Part shown: positions 26,017 to 37,486 of the stretch, one piece after another | How positions within the stretch are numbered: position 1 is the stretch's first letter | Layout of the letters: each line of letters opens with the position of its first letter | Assembly (NCBI GenBank): GCA_022496205.1 | Contig: WTXD01000006.1 | Location: forward strand, 310,001-374,000 | From: Gloeopeniophorella convolvens | Taxonomy: Eukaryota; Basidiomycota; Agaricomycetes; Russulales | Direction: 5' to 3' | Length of the DNA: 64,000 nt | Program-made: the position numbers and the translations under genes | The notes under the pieces: model-generated | Told to the model about the DNA's origin: nothing | Databases searched by the model: none | Seen by the model: only the letters and a program-made list of their open reading frames with translations

Positions 26017-29000
26017 ATGTCTCAGCCGGTGGAAGAATGCACCCACACTTGTGGTAGGCCCGGGCCAGGTAGGGTTCGCCCTGTGTGTCCCGTAGTGTAG
26101 GTGCAGTGATAACAGAAACAGGGACATCCGAACCCATTGAGTGGTAGACTCAGGAGCAACCTCCCATCTCGGAGAACACTCTCGTCACCTTCTGCCGGTA
26201 CACACGCGTCACAGGGGAGGGTCAAGCGGCAGAAGCTGGAAAACACCAACGGCGTTTCGTCGCAATTCTTCCTCTCTAAAGCTGGACCTTCCATCCCGAC
26301 ACCCTCTGCTAAGGCCTCTTCTTCCAACTTACGTACGTCTCCTGACGAACCCATCGTTATTGACGACGATGAAGACGAGGGTGCACGGGTCGCACCCGTG
26401 AAACATCTCAGGCGCAAGACAAGACGAAGCTCTTCCAGCGACCCTCTCGACGTCATAACACAATCCAGCCCCAAACACTCGGCGTATGCTTACAACGGCC
26501 TCAATCGTTCGCCGATCGAGGTGTACAGCTCCCAAGATGCGCTCAACCAACACCCGCAGGATGGCCTAGCTACGGCGCACCTGCGCGATCAACTCAAGCA
26601 GCCCGAGCCCACTATATTTTCAAGCGTCCCAAGTGACGCGGTGACGTCCCGCTCGAATATTCCCGGTTCACATCCCACGGGCAAGTCAACTGCTCGAGCG
26701 AGCCTCCCACCGGATGGCAACGTGCAGCGGAAGGTGAACGAAATCAACAGCCGTATATCGCAAGAAAACCCATTCCAAGCACCACCCGTAATCGACCTGA
26801 GGCAGAAAATACACCAAACACAAGGCAGTAGGAGAGATGGCATGCGACCCAAGCAACTTGTAAGTCTGCACCGGATACTGGGTTCTACATTCATTCAGAT
26901 ACCAGCTCAAGCGCACCGTCGCGCCGTTGCCAATTGAGCGGGTCGGGGTCAATCCTGCTAGAGCAGCTGGTCCCTCCCGGGCTCACAAATCTTCTGCGGT
27001 GCGAGAGAAACCAAAGGTAGTCTTACACTTACCCCTAGAGGAGTGTGCTGTCGGGAGCACCATACTCTCTTCTGGAGATGTCTCGGAAGCCCAAATGGGC
27101 TTTTTCTGGGAGCGCGAGGACAAACGCATTAAGTTGCGGACTGGTCAAGGTGACATCCGGCTTGAGCTGGTTTATGGCCACAGAAGTCTGCGTGTGGTCG
27201 AACATGTCGACGAGGTAAACACACATCTTTGACCGCGCGGAACTGCTTCTCAAGGCCTGCACAGAAAGACCCAGGGGCCAGGCCTCTGATCAAGATCTCC
27301 CCTCTGCTGAATACCGCAGTGGACTTCCCTAGCCCATACAATTTCAAAATAGGTAAGAAGTTGATGACAAGTCTCTATTCGCAAGCTCATCACGGCACAC
27401 CTAGGCGCACCCTATCCATGCGGCGACCTGATCTTCAAGTTTGATGCGACATCAAAAGATTGGGATTTGTTTGTGTATGAGACTCTGGTTCAGGATCTGG
27501 TAAATTGTCTGACGGCACTCAACAATCGGTCAATTCTGGGGTATGTACGCCACATCGTACAATTCTTCTACTAATGTCGTGATTATAAGCCAACCAGCGG
27601 CGAAATCATTGTGGGAGGGCGTTATGAATGTTCAGAACCTGCCCATGGATGTATCTGAGCCTGAAGTTGACAGCCTATGGGTCCAGCAACAAGCACCTCG
27701 ACAACCTTCTAAACCCAAGCCACGACCCGAACCGTGAGTACTACTGAACGAATTCACTCCATGACACGCCCTAACGGCCTTATAGGCGTACGGAAGTCAG
27801 TCCGAACCTGTATGTGCGCCGCTCAGCCCGTTTATCCGGCGCGGAAACGAAACGATTCTCTCCACGGCCTGACCCTGACGAAGTGTATGACGCTCTTTTG
27901 GTTCGCATTACTTCTTTTTTGACTTCGCCAGAATTCTGTGTTATCGGTCTGGTACGGGTTCGTTGAACATCACCAATGGCGATGTCGGCCGCTTGAAACC
28001 AGGGGAGTTCTTGAATGATACACTGATTGAATTCGGCTTGAAGTAAGTGGAATCTCGTCAGTACGTTTCACTAGTACTAAGAACCGCAGGCTTTGGCTAG
28101 CGGACCTACAGCAAACCGACCCGGAACTAGCTGCCCAGATCCACGTCTTCAGTTCATTTTTCTACAAGAAGCTGTCGACAAAGAAGTTTGTCCAGTCACT
28201 TTTCGACGCAGTGTCTGAGTTGTTGATGAGGAGACAGCCAAGGCTATGACAGCGTTCGCAAATGGACATCGAAGTTCGACCTGTTCCAGAAGAAGTACGT
28301 CATAGTACCGATCAACGAAAAGTATGTCGTGCTGGTTCCGTATGAGCAACACATATTTACTCGTTTTCAGCCTGCACTGGTATCTTGCGATAATATACCT
28401 TCCAGAATACACACTATTACCTCGCCCGGCTGAAGAGGCAGTCACCGCTCCACGGAGGTCCACTCGTCGGTTAGGTGTGGTGATGGACTCGTCAGACGCT
28501 CATCCTTCGAACATGGACGTGGACATGGATGTGGATCCGCCACTCTCGGACCCCGACCCCCCTCTTCCTCCCCGATCTCGCTCTGCATCATTTGTCCCAG
28601 AGTCCCCGAGAACCGACGACCTGAAGGATGAGAGCGCCGTGGAACGATTGGTCAAAGTCAGCGATATTTCTATCGACTCGCCGCTAAAGCCAGAAGAGAC
28701 CTTGGTAGCGATTGGGGTGATTGACCAGGTTGAGTTCGATCCCGAACAACACGAGCTAGGGTACCCTGCCAGTGATCCGCCAGATGGGGTTCATGAGCAG
28801 CGAGATCCCTCAACTTCGGGGACTCCAGGAACATCCGGAACGAAGAGTGACGGTGACAGCACACCCCCCATTCGAACATCAGGTATCTCACCGTCCAATT
28901 TCTACGGGACGAAAGAATCAAGAAGGAGGAATAGCATCGCGCCTCGAAGCACCGCCCCGGTCGATGGTCCCCCGATAGAGATCGAAATTGGTGAGAATGA

Positions 29001-29799
29001 AACGCTCGATAGTCCTGACAGTGATGTCGAGGATGGCAGCACGGAGTGCGTGTCATGGTTTCTCGGTTGTGATTGTGGCTTATTGGCTCTGAAGGCATCC
29101 AAAGACGTACATCTACACATTTGACTCACTATCGTCAAAGCATACTTCAGCAATCAAGAAGCTCAGTCAATATCTTCTCTACGAAGCTCGGGACAAGAAG
29201 GGAAAAGCGGAAGACACACTCACTCTATCGAAGGGAATGCAGGCGATTGTGTGTTTTTTGCTCGTTTGCAAAGGCAGCAGCTTAACCTTGATACAGGTGC
29301 CACATCAGCCGAACTATTGCGACTGTGGCATATATCTGTTACACTTCGCGAAGACGTTCATGAAGGATCCGAAGCTGTCTTCGGACATCATTCGGAATGT
29401 ACGTTCCATACTCTAAGAGCCTTGAAAGCGACAGCATGGTGACGATTCACACAGCCACAGAAGGGTCGCCGCGTTCACGAGCACTGGGATGGTGCTTCCG
29501 TGGGCGGCGCGCGTGAAGAGCTCACTGCCCGTATCATGTCCATGTCCGAAGAGTGGAAGAAGTCGCGGGACACGCAAGAGGCCGCGCAGAAGAACCAAGT
29601 AGACGCCGCGGTGCCTCAGGAACAGAACAGCGGCAACGCCACGCCAGCCATCTCCGCGAACGCAGACGGTGACTCGGACTCCGACATCGAGGTGCTCGTG
29701 GCCCCGAAGAAATCGGCACCAGCCTCGAAGGTGTCACGGCGGGGGAACGGGACAACCGAGCCCAGGAAGAGAGGACCTGCCACACGCGTACGCGGATGA
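26017..29799 (+). CDS. ULP2: Ulp2/SENP6-7-like SUMO protease (peptidase C48)
   Basis: Cysteine protease that trims SUMO chains in the nucleus. Supported exons: 26116..26859, 26906..27214, 27265..27352, 27405..27540, 27590..27733, 27786..27884, 27932..28042, 28090..28185, 28238..28321, 28371..29045, 29095..29248, 29297..29398, 29461..29799; a first exon 26017..26028 is tentative. Total about 1030 aa. The catalytic core reads LKPGEFLNDTLIEFGLK, YDSVRKWTSKFDLFQKKY, HWYLAIIYLPEY (His codon 28375), TYIYTFDSL (Asp 29123) and QPNYCDCGIYLLHF (nucleophile Cys 29324). An acidic Ser/Pro-rich insert of about 230 residues separates the His from the Asp strand, the hallmark of the Ulp2/SENP6-7 branch rather than Ulp1. 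N- and C-terminal SIM-like patches are present (EPIVIDDDEDE, DIEVLV). Confidence 0.9.
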
Positions 29800-30476
29800 C
29801 CTACTGTCCCCCACATGCCACGATCACCATCATCTTGCCACTTTATCATCGTTTTTATGAGCACACTAAATTCCTAGATCATCCGGGCTCGTTTGTTGCA
29901 CGGACCATCCGCATCGCATCATCGTATCTGCACTCGCTTTTCATTTTTAGGGTATGCCGGCCAGGTTACCAGACTCATTCGCTTCATATCATACCTGTAT
30001 ACCAGTATAACACTCGTTACTTACCGCCGTGATTAATCAAGTGTAGACGAGAATCGGGGCTGTATACTGTTGGATGGGCAGATCATATTTGCTTCGGGCT
30101 GCCCAGGACGCCCTTATAACACAAGGTCAATAAGTACAAGGGATGCGGACGCATTAGTAGTGGCCACAATGTCGAGCAAGGCGTGAACGTGAACCGGATC
30201 CTAGGGTGGGGGTAAAGGACGCTGTGAGCCAAGGCCGGGTGAAAATGGTTCAACAAAGTTCAGTTCGTACGAAGAGGGGGTGTTCGAAGAAAAGCAAAGT
30301 ACGCATCATGTGTTGTGGGAACTAATTCACAATGGTATCTGACGTGCAAAGGGGTGAAGAAAAATGCAAGGGAGTCTATGGGTATGAAAGTTCAGTGCTA
30401 GCAGAAAGAGCGGATGGGAAGCGGGTCGAAACACCAATCCCGCGAGAACAGGTCGAGGACGGCGGGACGTATACGT
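29800..30476. other. Convergent intergenic region
   Basis: About 680 bp between the stop of the ULP2-like gene (+) and the stop of the membrane protein gene (-). It probably contains both 3' UTRs. No gene seen. Confidence 0.5.
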
Positions 30477-31791
30477 CTAATCGAAGGTACGATTGATATG
30501 GCTACGCTGATTGCGCACATGCGCGTGCGCACGCGCGGGGTCATGCTTGATCCCATGAGGAGGATGAGGTATATGCATGACGTGGATAGGTGCTCCTGGA
30601 GCGGGAGTTGGCGAGGGGTCGGGCATCGCTTCCCGTCGGAGGACGGTGTTTGTGGGTGTTACGTGAGGTGACAGGTGGGCACCGGTGCCCGTACCAATGA
30701 GTACACCCGAAGTCGTAGTGACAATGCCTTTGTTGGCACCCCCTCCAAGGGCAGTAGGATCTTGATGAGAGGGCGATTTGTGAGAGACGTACCAGCCGAC
30801 GCCAATGCCGAGGCCGACGCACTAAAATGACGGGTAAGATGATGCGTCACGGAAGGTTACAACCGAAGAAGACTCACAGCAAGAAGTATGAGTCCAATGA
30901 CCCAAACCCACAGGGACAAACGGCTGCTACCGTTCTGTGTTTTACGAAGCCAAGTACTACACATTCGAACGGTAAGCGAACGTCACCGTGCACAAGCATA
31001 GAATTTTACCTTTGCTTCTGAGCGGTGGGCTTCTTGTTCTCCTCTCTGGCAACCATACTGAAACGCCTCCAGAAATCATCGCCTTTCTCGCCACGGCGAG
31101 GCAGGAGTTTCTCTTCCGAACCGCCACGCATGATCGGTTCCGGCCCCCACTTGACGTCGGTAGCTTCGGGTGTCTTTGCAGGTCGAGCAAAGACGGGTAA
31201 GATTGGTGTCATAGTTGGCGGCAAAGGGTGGGGTGTGCTGGGAACAGAGATTGGCGCAACGGGAGGCGGTGGTGCCCGCAGGGCATTGGGCGGCATGCGG
31301 GGCGCGCCATACTGGTCTGCGGGGCCAAGACCAGGAGGAAACTGCGACGCTTCTCTGCTGCTGTCGGGGGATGGTGACGGTTGAGGCATGCTCAATGCTG
31401 CAATCGGAGCAGCATATCCAGGCTTGGGAGCAGCGAGGGGTACCGGCATTTGCTGGGGGGTTGGCTGGATGGCCGCAGCGAGCGCAGCATGCTTGTTGTG
31501 GTACCCGTCGTCCGAATCATCGGCTAGAAAATTCAGCATAAGTTATAACCTGGCGACGCAAACGCTAGACTCACGCCCGCCATGGCTCAAGTATCCGTCA
31601 TAGCTAGCGTGGAAGATAAGCTACTACTGAAGATGAGTAGAAGAGGAGTGAGCGTACTGATTGTATGCGGAACTGCGAGCGTCGGGGTTGTCCTTTGGTG
31701 GCTGTCTGTAGATGCGTTGAGGTTGGGGGTCTGCAAAGACCGAATCGGGTTCGTCTGTGGCAAAGGGGGGTCTTCCAGCGAGGGGGGCCAT
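30477..31791 (-). CDS. Single-pass membrane protein, unknown function
   Basis: Exons (minus strand): 31658..31791, 31575..31603, 31010..31523, 30878..30956, 30477..30821, giving 366 aa and closing in frame. About 225 N-terminal residues are Pro/Ala-rich with short motifs (MAPLAGRPPFATDEPDSVF, HYDGYLSHGGPDDSDDGYH). A membrane anchor LSLWVWVIGLILLAVCVGLG follows, running on into IGVGWYVSHK (about 236-265), and then a Ser/Thr/Pro/His-rich C-terminal tail of about 100 residues. There is no signal peptide. Topology is not certain; the many His and basic residues after the anchor do not settle it. I know proteins of this layout in Agaricomycetes only as hypothetical. It diverges from SMC6 across a 554-bp region. 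Confidence 0.7.
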
Positions 31792-32077
31792 TCCGAATCG
31801 AACAATAATGATAGAAAAGAATGTGGTGAAAAAGAGTGAACGCCTAAGGAGCCGCAGGCAGGAAATTGGGGGGAAGAAATAGGCGGAGAATGGGACGGAT
31901 GGGAGGAACAAAGGCGAGAAGAGGAGAAGGTCGAGGATAACAACCGGCTATTGGCTCATGGTCTGGCTCAGCTTGCTCGGCTGATTGCGTTGCCAGCTTC
32001 TTTTCCCATCACGCATCCCACACGAAACGCCTCTACGCTAGCAACTCAAGTACTCATCACGCGGCTAGGATAATAAA

Positions 32078-32097
32078 GCCGCAGGCATGCCTGCGGC
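32078..32097. repeat. Perfect 20-bp palindrome
   Basis: Self-complementary GCCGCAGGCATGCCTGCGGC, 248 bp upstream of the SMC6 start. It could be a dimeric transcription factor site or form a cruciform or hairpin. That it is a perfect palindrome is directly visible; a function is not shown. Confidence 0.8.
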
Positions 32098-32285
32098 GAG
32101 CGGCTTCAGAGCGCTGACGCATGAGCTAGCGTAAGTATGTCTAGCCACTCAGCTCAACTCGAATGCATGCCTATGCATGTGCAGTACATAAGTACAGTAG
32201 AGTATATGCATGCAGCCACGCCATAATAACAATAACTCTCACGTGATCGTCACAAAGCTTTGGTCGTGTTTGTGCCGTAAGCGCG

Positions 32286-32295
32286 ACGCGACGCG
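32286..32295 (+). promoter_or_regulatory. Tandem MCB-like motif upstream of SMC6
   Basis: ACGCGACGCG lies 51 bp before the SMC6 ATG. It resembles overlapping MluI cell-cycle box cores (MBF sites, ACGCG), which drive G1/S expression of replication and repair genes in fungi. Use here is inferred from position only. Confidence 0.4.
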
Positions 32296-32345
32296 CGGGG
32301 ATTTGGCACGGTGTCGCGTTCTGCTTAACCACACCCAGCCTCCTC

Positions 32346-35300
32346 ATGGCCAAGCGCAAGGCAGTCATCGACAGCGACAACGAGCGAGACAGCCCAGAAG
32401 GCAGTGCCTCTGGTCCCAAGCGCTCTAGGATCCAGCCTGAGGACTCCGTGGAGCTTGTCGAGTCTCAGACTGCCAAGTCCAAGGGCAAGAAGAAGGCCCA
32501 GGATGTGGACAATGACATCCTAGGTGATATCCCGGTCGACGACGATGATGATCTCGGCGCAATTCGGGGCACACAGGCAGTGGAAGATGAAGGCGCAGAG
32601 AAACGCTTCGAAGAGGAGCACGAGGAGTCCATCCGTGAGTCCATCCGGCAGAGAAACAAGCATCAGGGCGTAAGTGCCACTCGCCTTTGCTCTATGTCAC
32701 CTTATCGTGAAACTACAAGGGCGCCGCAAAATTTGGCATTATCGAATCTATTGAGATGCACCAATTCATGTGTCACAAGTATCTTACCTTCAAGTTCGGC
32801 CCTCAGATCAACTTCGTCATCGGTGCGTAAATATGCCCGGGCTGCCTTGACAGCGGTGATTTATATTCCATGTATGCAGGCCATAACGGCAGTGAGTTGA
32901 GCTCACTAGCAACGCGTTTGATGCATCTGAGCGAATTGCATAGGTGGTAAGAGTGCTGTTCTCTCAGCGATAACTGTGGCCCTAGGCGGAAAAGCCAACT
33001 CCACCGGTCGTGGGAATGGGTTGAGGTCGTTCATTCGCGAAGGCCAATCGTGCGTAATCCAACCACACCTTTGGCTTGTTTCTGACAGTGTTTGGTGATT
33101 TCAGGGCCGCTGAAGTGACTATTCACCTGAAGAATCAGGGCGACGAAGCTTACAAACATGATCTTTACGGTGATAGTATCATTGTTACTCGTCGATTCAC
33201 TAAGGAGGGGGCTTCTTCGTACAAGATCAAGAGCAAGGATGAAAGATTGATCTCAACCAAACGCGAGGAACTCTCCGCCATTTGTGATCATATGAACATC
33301 CAAGTCGACAACCCGATGAATGTCCTCACTCAAGGTAAATCCAGTCAACCACCGGCCGGCCTTGCGGCGGTCCATCTGACATCGCACACCAGACGCAGCA
33401 AGACAGTTCTTGAGCGCATCTCACCCGTCTGACAAGTACAAGGTAACCAGATCACTTACGCTATCGCACCCTGGGCTCATGTCCCATAGTTTTTCCTTCG
33501 CGGGACACAACTTAGCCAACTGAGCGAGGAGTACGAAACATGTCTCGAGAATATTTCGCAGACTTCGAAAGTTCTCATGCGCAAGAAGGAAGCTATCCCC
33601 GACCTACAGGCCCACTACAAAGAGGTCTTCGCGCGCTTTGAAGAGGCCTCCAAGGCTAGGGAGCAGAGGCACAAGGCCGATGAGCTCAAGAAGGAGTTGG
33701 CTTGGGCACACGTGGCGACTAAGCAAGAAGTCTGTCTCCGCGGCTGCATCATAGCACCGTCACTGATTCTAGAGCAGGAAATGACTAAGAAAGCCACTGA
33801 AGTGCTCAAGGTGGAACAACGGGCGGAAAAGATCCAGAAGAGCTTGATTGACGCTGAGGTGCGTCTGCGCCCTCCGAATACGATACGTCTCGCTCAAAAC
33901 AAAAATTACTGTAGGCAAATTTTGAGACTGCTACAGCCGAGGTCGAGATGTACGAGAGAGAACACGAGAACCTTGGCAACATTGAGCACCTTGTTCAGCG
34001 AAGGAAGGAACTGAACGAAGCGATGCGCGGGAACAGGACCAGGCTCAGTGATCTCAGGGTGCTTTCCATGCAGACGTTTATAGGGAAGTGCTAATGGCCT
34101 CAACAGAACGACGAGCGCTCGATCAGTGATAACATCAAGTCGATCAAGAACGCCATAAAAGAACTCGAGGACCGAATGGCGGCCGAGAGAGAGAAGATTG
34201 CCGCTCACTCGCAATCCAAACAGGACGATCTGAATCAACGCCTCGACCAAGCGAAAGCAGACATCCAATCCGCTGAGGCTAACTTGAAGCAGGCGGAAGC
34301 AGACGTCCGCGAGAAGCAAGAGGAGGCAAACGCATTGCGCACTCAAGGACAAGAGATAGAGCGTGAAATAACGGCTGCGCAAAGCGCAGCCATGGGGGCA
34401 CGCGAGCAGATGCAACGCTGTATCGATCAGCAGAAGAACTCTCTTGCGCCGTACGGGAATCGCCTCGATGACGTTCTGCGGCGCATCGACCGGATGAGAT
34501 GGCACGGGCAGAAGCCTCTAGGACCCCTGGGCGTCTACGTCAAAGTCAAGGACCAATCCTGGGCAAACTTGCTGAGAAGCAATCTCGGCGGCCACATGGC
34601 ATCATTTGCGGTGACCGATAGTAGAGACTTGCCCGTTTTGAAGGGGTTGCTAAAGGAAAGCGGAAAGTGCGTCAACCGACTCGCCTCCTTCTCGTAGTTG
34701 TTAACGATCGCAACACACAGCCCAAGTATCAATGTCTTTGTAACCGAAGTCGACCTCTTCGATTACAGCCAAGGGGAGCCTGCCCCTCACTACACCACTA
34801 TCCTGCGCGTCCTTGATGCAAGTTGCATTCCTTCACGATCCGACCGCCGCACCATTAACACAGAGCCTATCAGATATCCAATGAATTTGTCGTTCGTATT
34901 CTCATCAATCAAGCAAAAATCGAGCGCACGCTGCTTGCCAAAACACGCAGAGAGGCCGATGAAATGCTACGCCAGATGACCACAGGTGGCCAGTGCTTGA
35001 CTGGCGACCTATACCGCGTAACTCGCTTTTCGTTCGTTAGTTCACCTCGCCCCGATGCTCTTGTCGTGACCGCTCCCTTTGCAGTGACGGTGGTGGGCAG
35101 TCACAGCCGCTACATGGATTAAGGCAGGGTGACCCTCGGAATTTGCTATTCAGTAATCAAAACGCAGAGGCTCAACTCCAGTTTGTTTCATTGATCTGCC
35201 ACGTCAAAGGCTGTGCTGACATACCTCCCCCGTGCAGACATTGGCAAGAACAGTGCGCGCAAGCAGACGCCAAGCTCGTGGAGTTAAACAAGCATGTTGC

Positions 35301-36970
35301 CCAGCTGCGCAGCCAGCACCACCAGGCGCAACAGTCGATGGAAGCGCAGAAGGTGAAATTTCCGCGACCTTGGATGTTGTATTCGCCCCGTTGACTATCT
35401 CCTCAGAGGCAATGCAACCTGATCCATCGGCAACTCGGCGAAGCGAGGGTTACTCGGGACTCTTTGCAAGTGGAGATCAACGACAACGTGCTCGTCGAAA
35501 CGGCTGGGCTGGACGAAACATTGAGGGTACGTCGCCGTCGCCGGCCCAACGCCCGCCTGCGTCTGATTCGTCGGTTCAGGAACTGGAGACCGACAGAGAG
35601 TCCTTGATGGCACAGTATGCAAGCATCGCGGAACGGAAGGCACTCATAGACGAAGCCCAAAAACCCCTCCTGGCGGAGTCGAACTTGATCAAGGAGCAAG
35701 TAGACGCGTTCGATGGGAAGCGACAAGAGGCGCAGGTACCCATATACCCTCCGTTCTCGTGTTTCCTAGTTTACTCACTCAACCCAGGTCAAAGTCTCGC
35801 AGGCTGCCGAAAAGCGGCTGAAGGTCCAAAGTGATCGTAATCATTGGGCCGAAAAGCTTCGTGCTGAAGAGGAGAAGGTAAAGGCCGCGAAAGACCAGCT
35901 GGGTGTTTTGGAGCAAGAGTTCGAGGTAAGCCGAAGGAGCAACGTCCAACCGCGATTCTTCTTACAAGTATGTCATAGAGCTGGACAACGAGCGCCGAGA
36001 AGTATTGCGAACGTGTGCCCCATCCCAGAAAGGCTGAAGTTGTCCAGCGTAATCTCGATTCTGTCCATGCTGCTTTGAAAGAACGCGAGCGACGGTAAGC
36101 TGAAGTCTGCGCAGTCCCGAGCTTCTGCTCATTGGTAACAGACAAGGCGCATCGGTTGAGGAGATGACTGTCGAGGTCAACAGAGCACGGGCTGCGCTTG
36201 AGACAGCCCAGAAGGACCTCAAGAGTATGGCATCGCTGAACAGGGTAATAGCAAACGTCCTGTCATCAGGATCCTTTTGCTCACAGGGCCCATAGGCACT
36301 GAAGCAGTCTCTTCGCCTCCGCTTGGAAAAGTGGCACGACTTCCGCCGGCACATTGCTTTCCGCTGCAAGGTCGTCTTCCAATATCACCTCTCAAACCGC
36401 GGCTATTTTGGCAAAGTACTCTTCAACCACCACGACGGTACTTTGCAGTTGAAGGCACTGTCACTCACCCTATTGTTGCGCCTGTTATGAGCTGACATCG
36501 CACCAAACTCAGGTTCAAACCGATGACATGAATGGCACTCAGGGCGGTAACCGCGATAAGGACCCACGCTCGCTCAGTGGCGGTGAGAAGTCGTTCGCGA
36601 CTATCTGCCTACTTTTAGCTATGTGGGAATCCATTGGAAGCCCAATACGTTGCCTCGGTATGTTTTTCCATGGCATCCATACAAAACGACAAATTTATCT
36701 CGACACAGACGAGTTCGACGTATTCATGGATGCCGTCAACCGTCGCATTAGCATGAAGATGATGGTGGGTGTGCATTTCTCCGAGGTCCCCAGCGCGACT
36801 AAGGCCTACTCTAGATCGACACGGCGAACTCCTCCGATGGAAAGCAATATGTGCTTATTACGCCACAGAATATGCAGAACATCCACGTCGGGCCCACCGT
36901 CCGTGTGCACCGCATGTCAGATCCCGAACGTGGACAAGGTTTGTTAGCCCTGGGCAACGCTGTCGCATGA
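32346..36970 (+). CDS. SMC6: Structural maintenance of chromosomes protein 6 (Smc6)
   Basis: ATPase of the Smc5/6 DNA-repair complex, which carries a SUMO E3 ligase subunit (Nse2/Mms21). I resolve 23 exons: 32346..32669, 32720..32822, 32880..32891, 32944..33049, 33105..33334, 33393..33442, 33490..33729, 33778..33858, 33915..34058, 34107..34666, 34721..34817, 34874..35031, 35085..35180, 35238..35352, 35407..35526, 35580..35735, 35788..35925, 35979..36094, 36142..36244, 36296..36454, 36513..36657, 36709..36764, 36815..36970. The frame closes to 1154 aa, normal for Smc6. Motifs: acidic, basic N-terminal tail; [17 protein letters not shown]; Walker A GHNGSGKS (about 143-150), encoded across a 12-nt exon; coiled coils; a hinge around 480-640; ABC signature [18 protein letters not shown] (about 1056); Walker B region [16 protein letters not shown]. 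Introns at 34818 and 36455 appear to use GC donors. Confidence 0.94.
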
Positions 36971-37486
36971 CCCTCGTATTTATATATGGGACCTGCTCGC
37001 TATGCGTCATTAGGTATATCTGTCGTAATGTGGTGCTCGTCGGACTGCTTCCATACTCCTCTTTAAAGTTATGCGTCAAACTTATATCGTCTAGAGCCTT
37101 ATTTGAATCCTACTTTTCGCATAGTATATTCTATGTCAGTACCTGTATACGTAAATCTTTCCAATGGTGCAGCTCCCTGCTTTTACCCAAGAGGGGCAGT
37201 TGGTGCCAACGTGCTTCGTCTTTACAAGTCGCCTGGTTACACGGGTAGCGGCGGCCTGATGACTTCGGCCCTTGGGCGTATCTCCGGCCCGAAGGCCAAA
37301 TACGCCACCCGTGAGCCACTGGTAGCAACGAGCTACCAATGGTTCCCATGATCCAACCTCGTGCTATTAAAGTTACACGTGCTGAACTGCGCACTACCTG
37401 TGGATAAAGTTTATGTTACACCGACAATCCATCATCCATGAGAGACCCCGCCGACACGCCAAGGATAGTCTTTAAACTTCACATGG
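36971..37486. other. Convergent intergenic region
   Basis: 516 bp between SMC6 (+) and BCKDHA (-) stops, AT-richer than its surroundings. No gene or RNA recognised. Short inverted segments occur around 37240-37340 but do not form a tRNA. Confidence 0.5.

Larger units (their letters stand above)
31792..32345. other. Divergent intergenic region between the membrane protein gene and SMC6
   Basis: 554 bp serving both promoters. It holds a perfect 20-bp palindrome, several ATGCAT and GCATGC hexamers (32160-32215) and a tandem ACGCG motif close to SMC6. No coding frame has recognisable content. Confidence 0.6.

Noticed and set aside
37240..37340. Short inverted segments considered as a tRNA gene
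   Set aside because: No A-box/B-box pair or cloverleaf could be formed. No tRNA or rRNA was recognised anywhere in the window.
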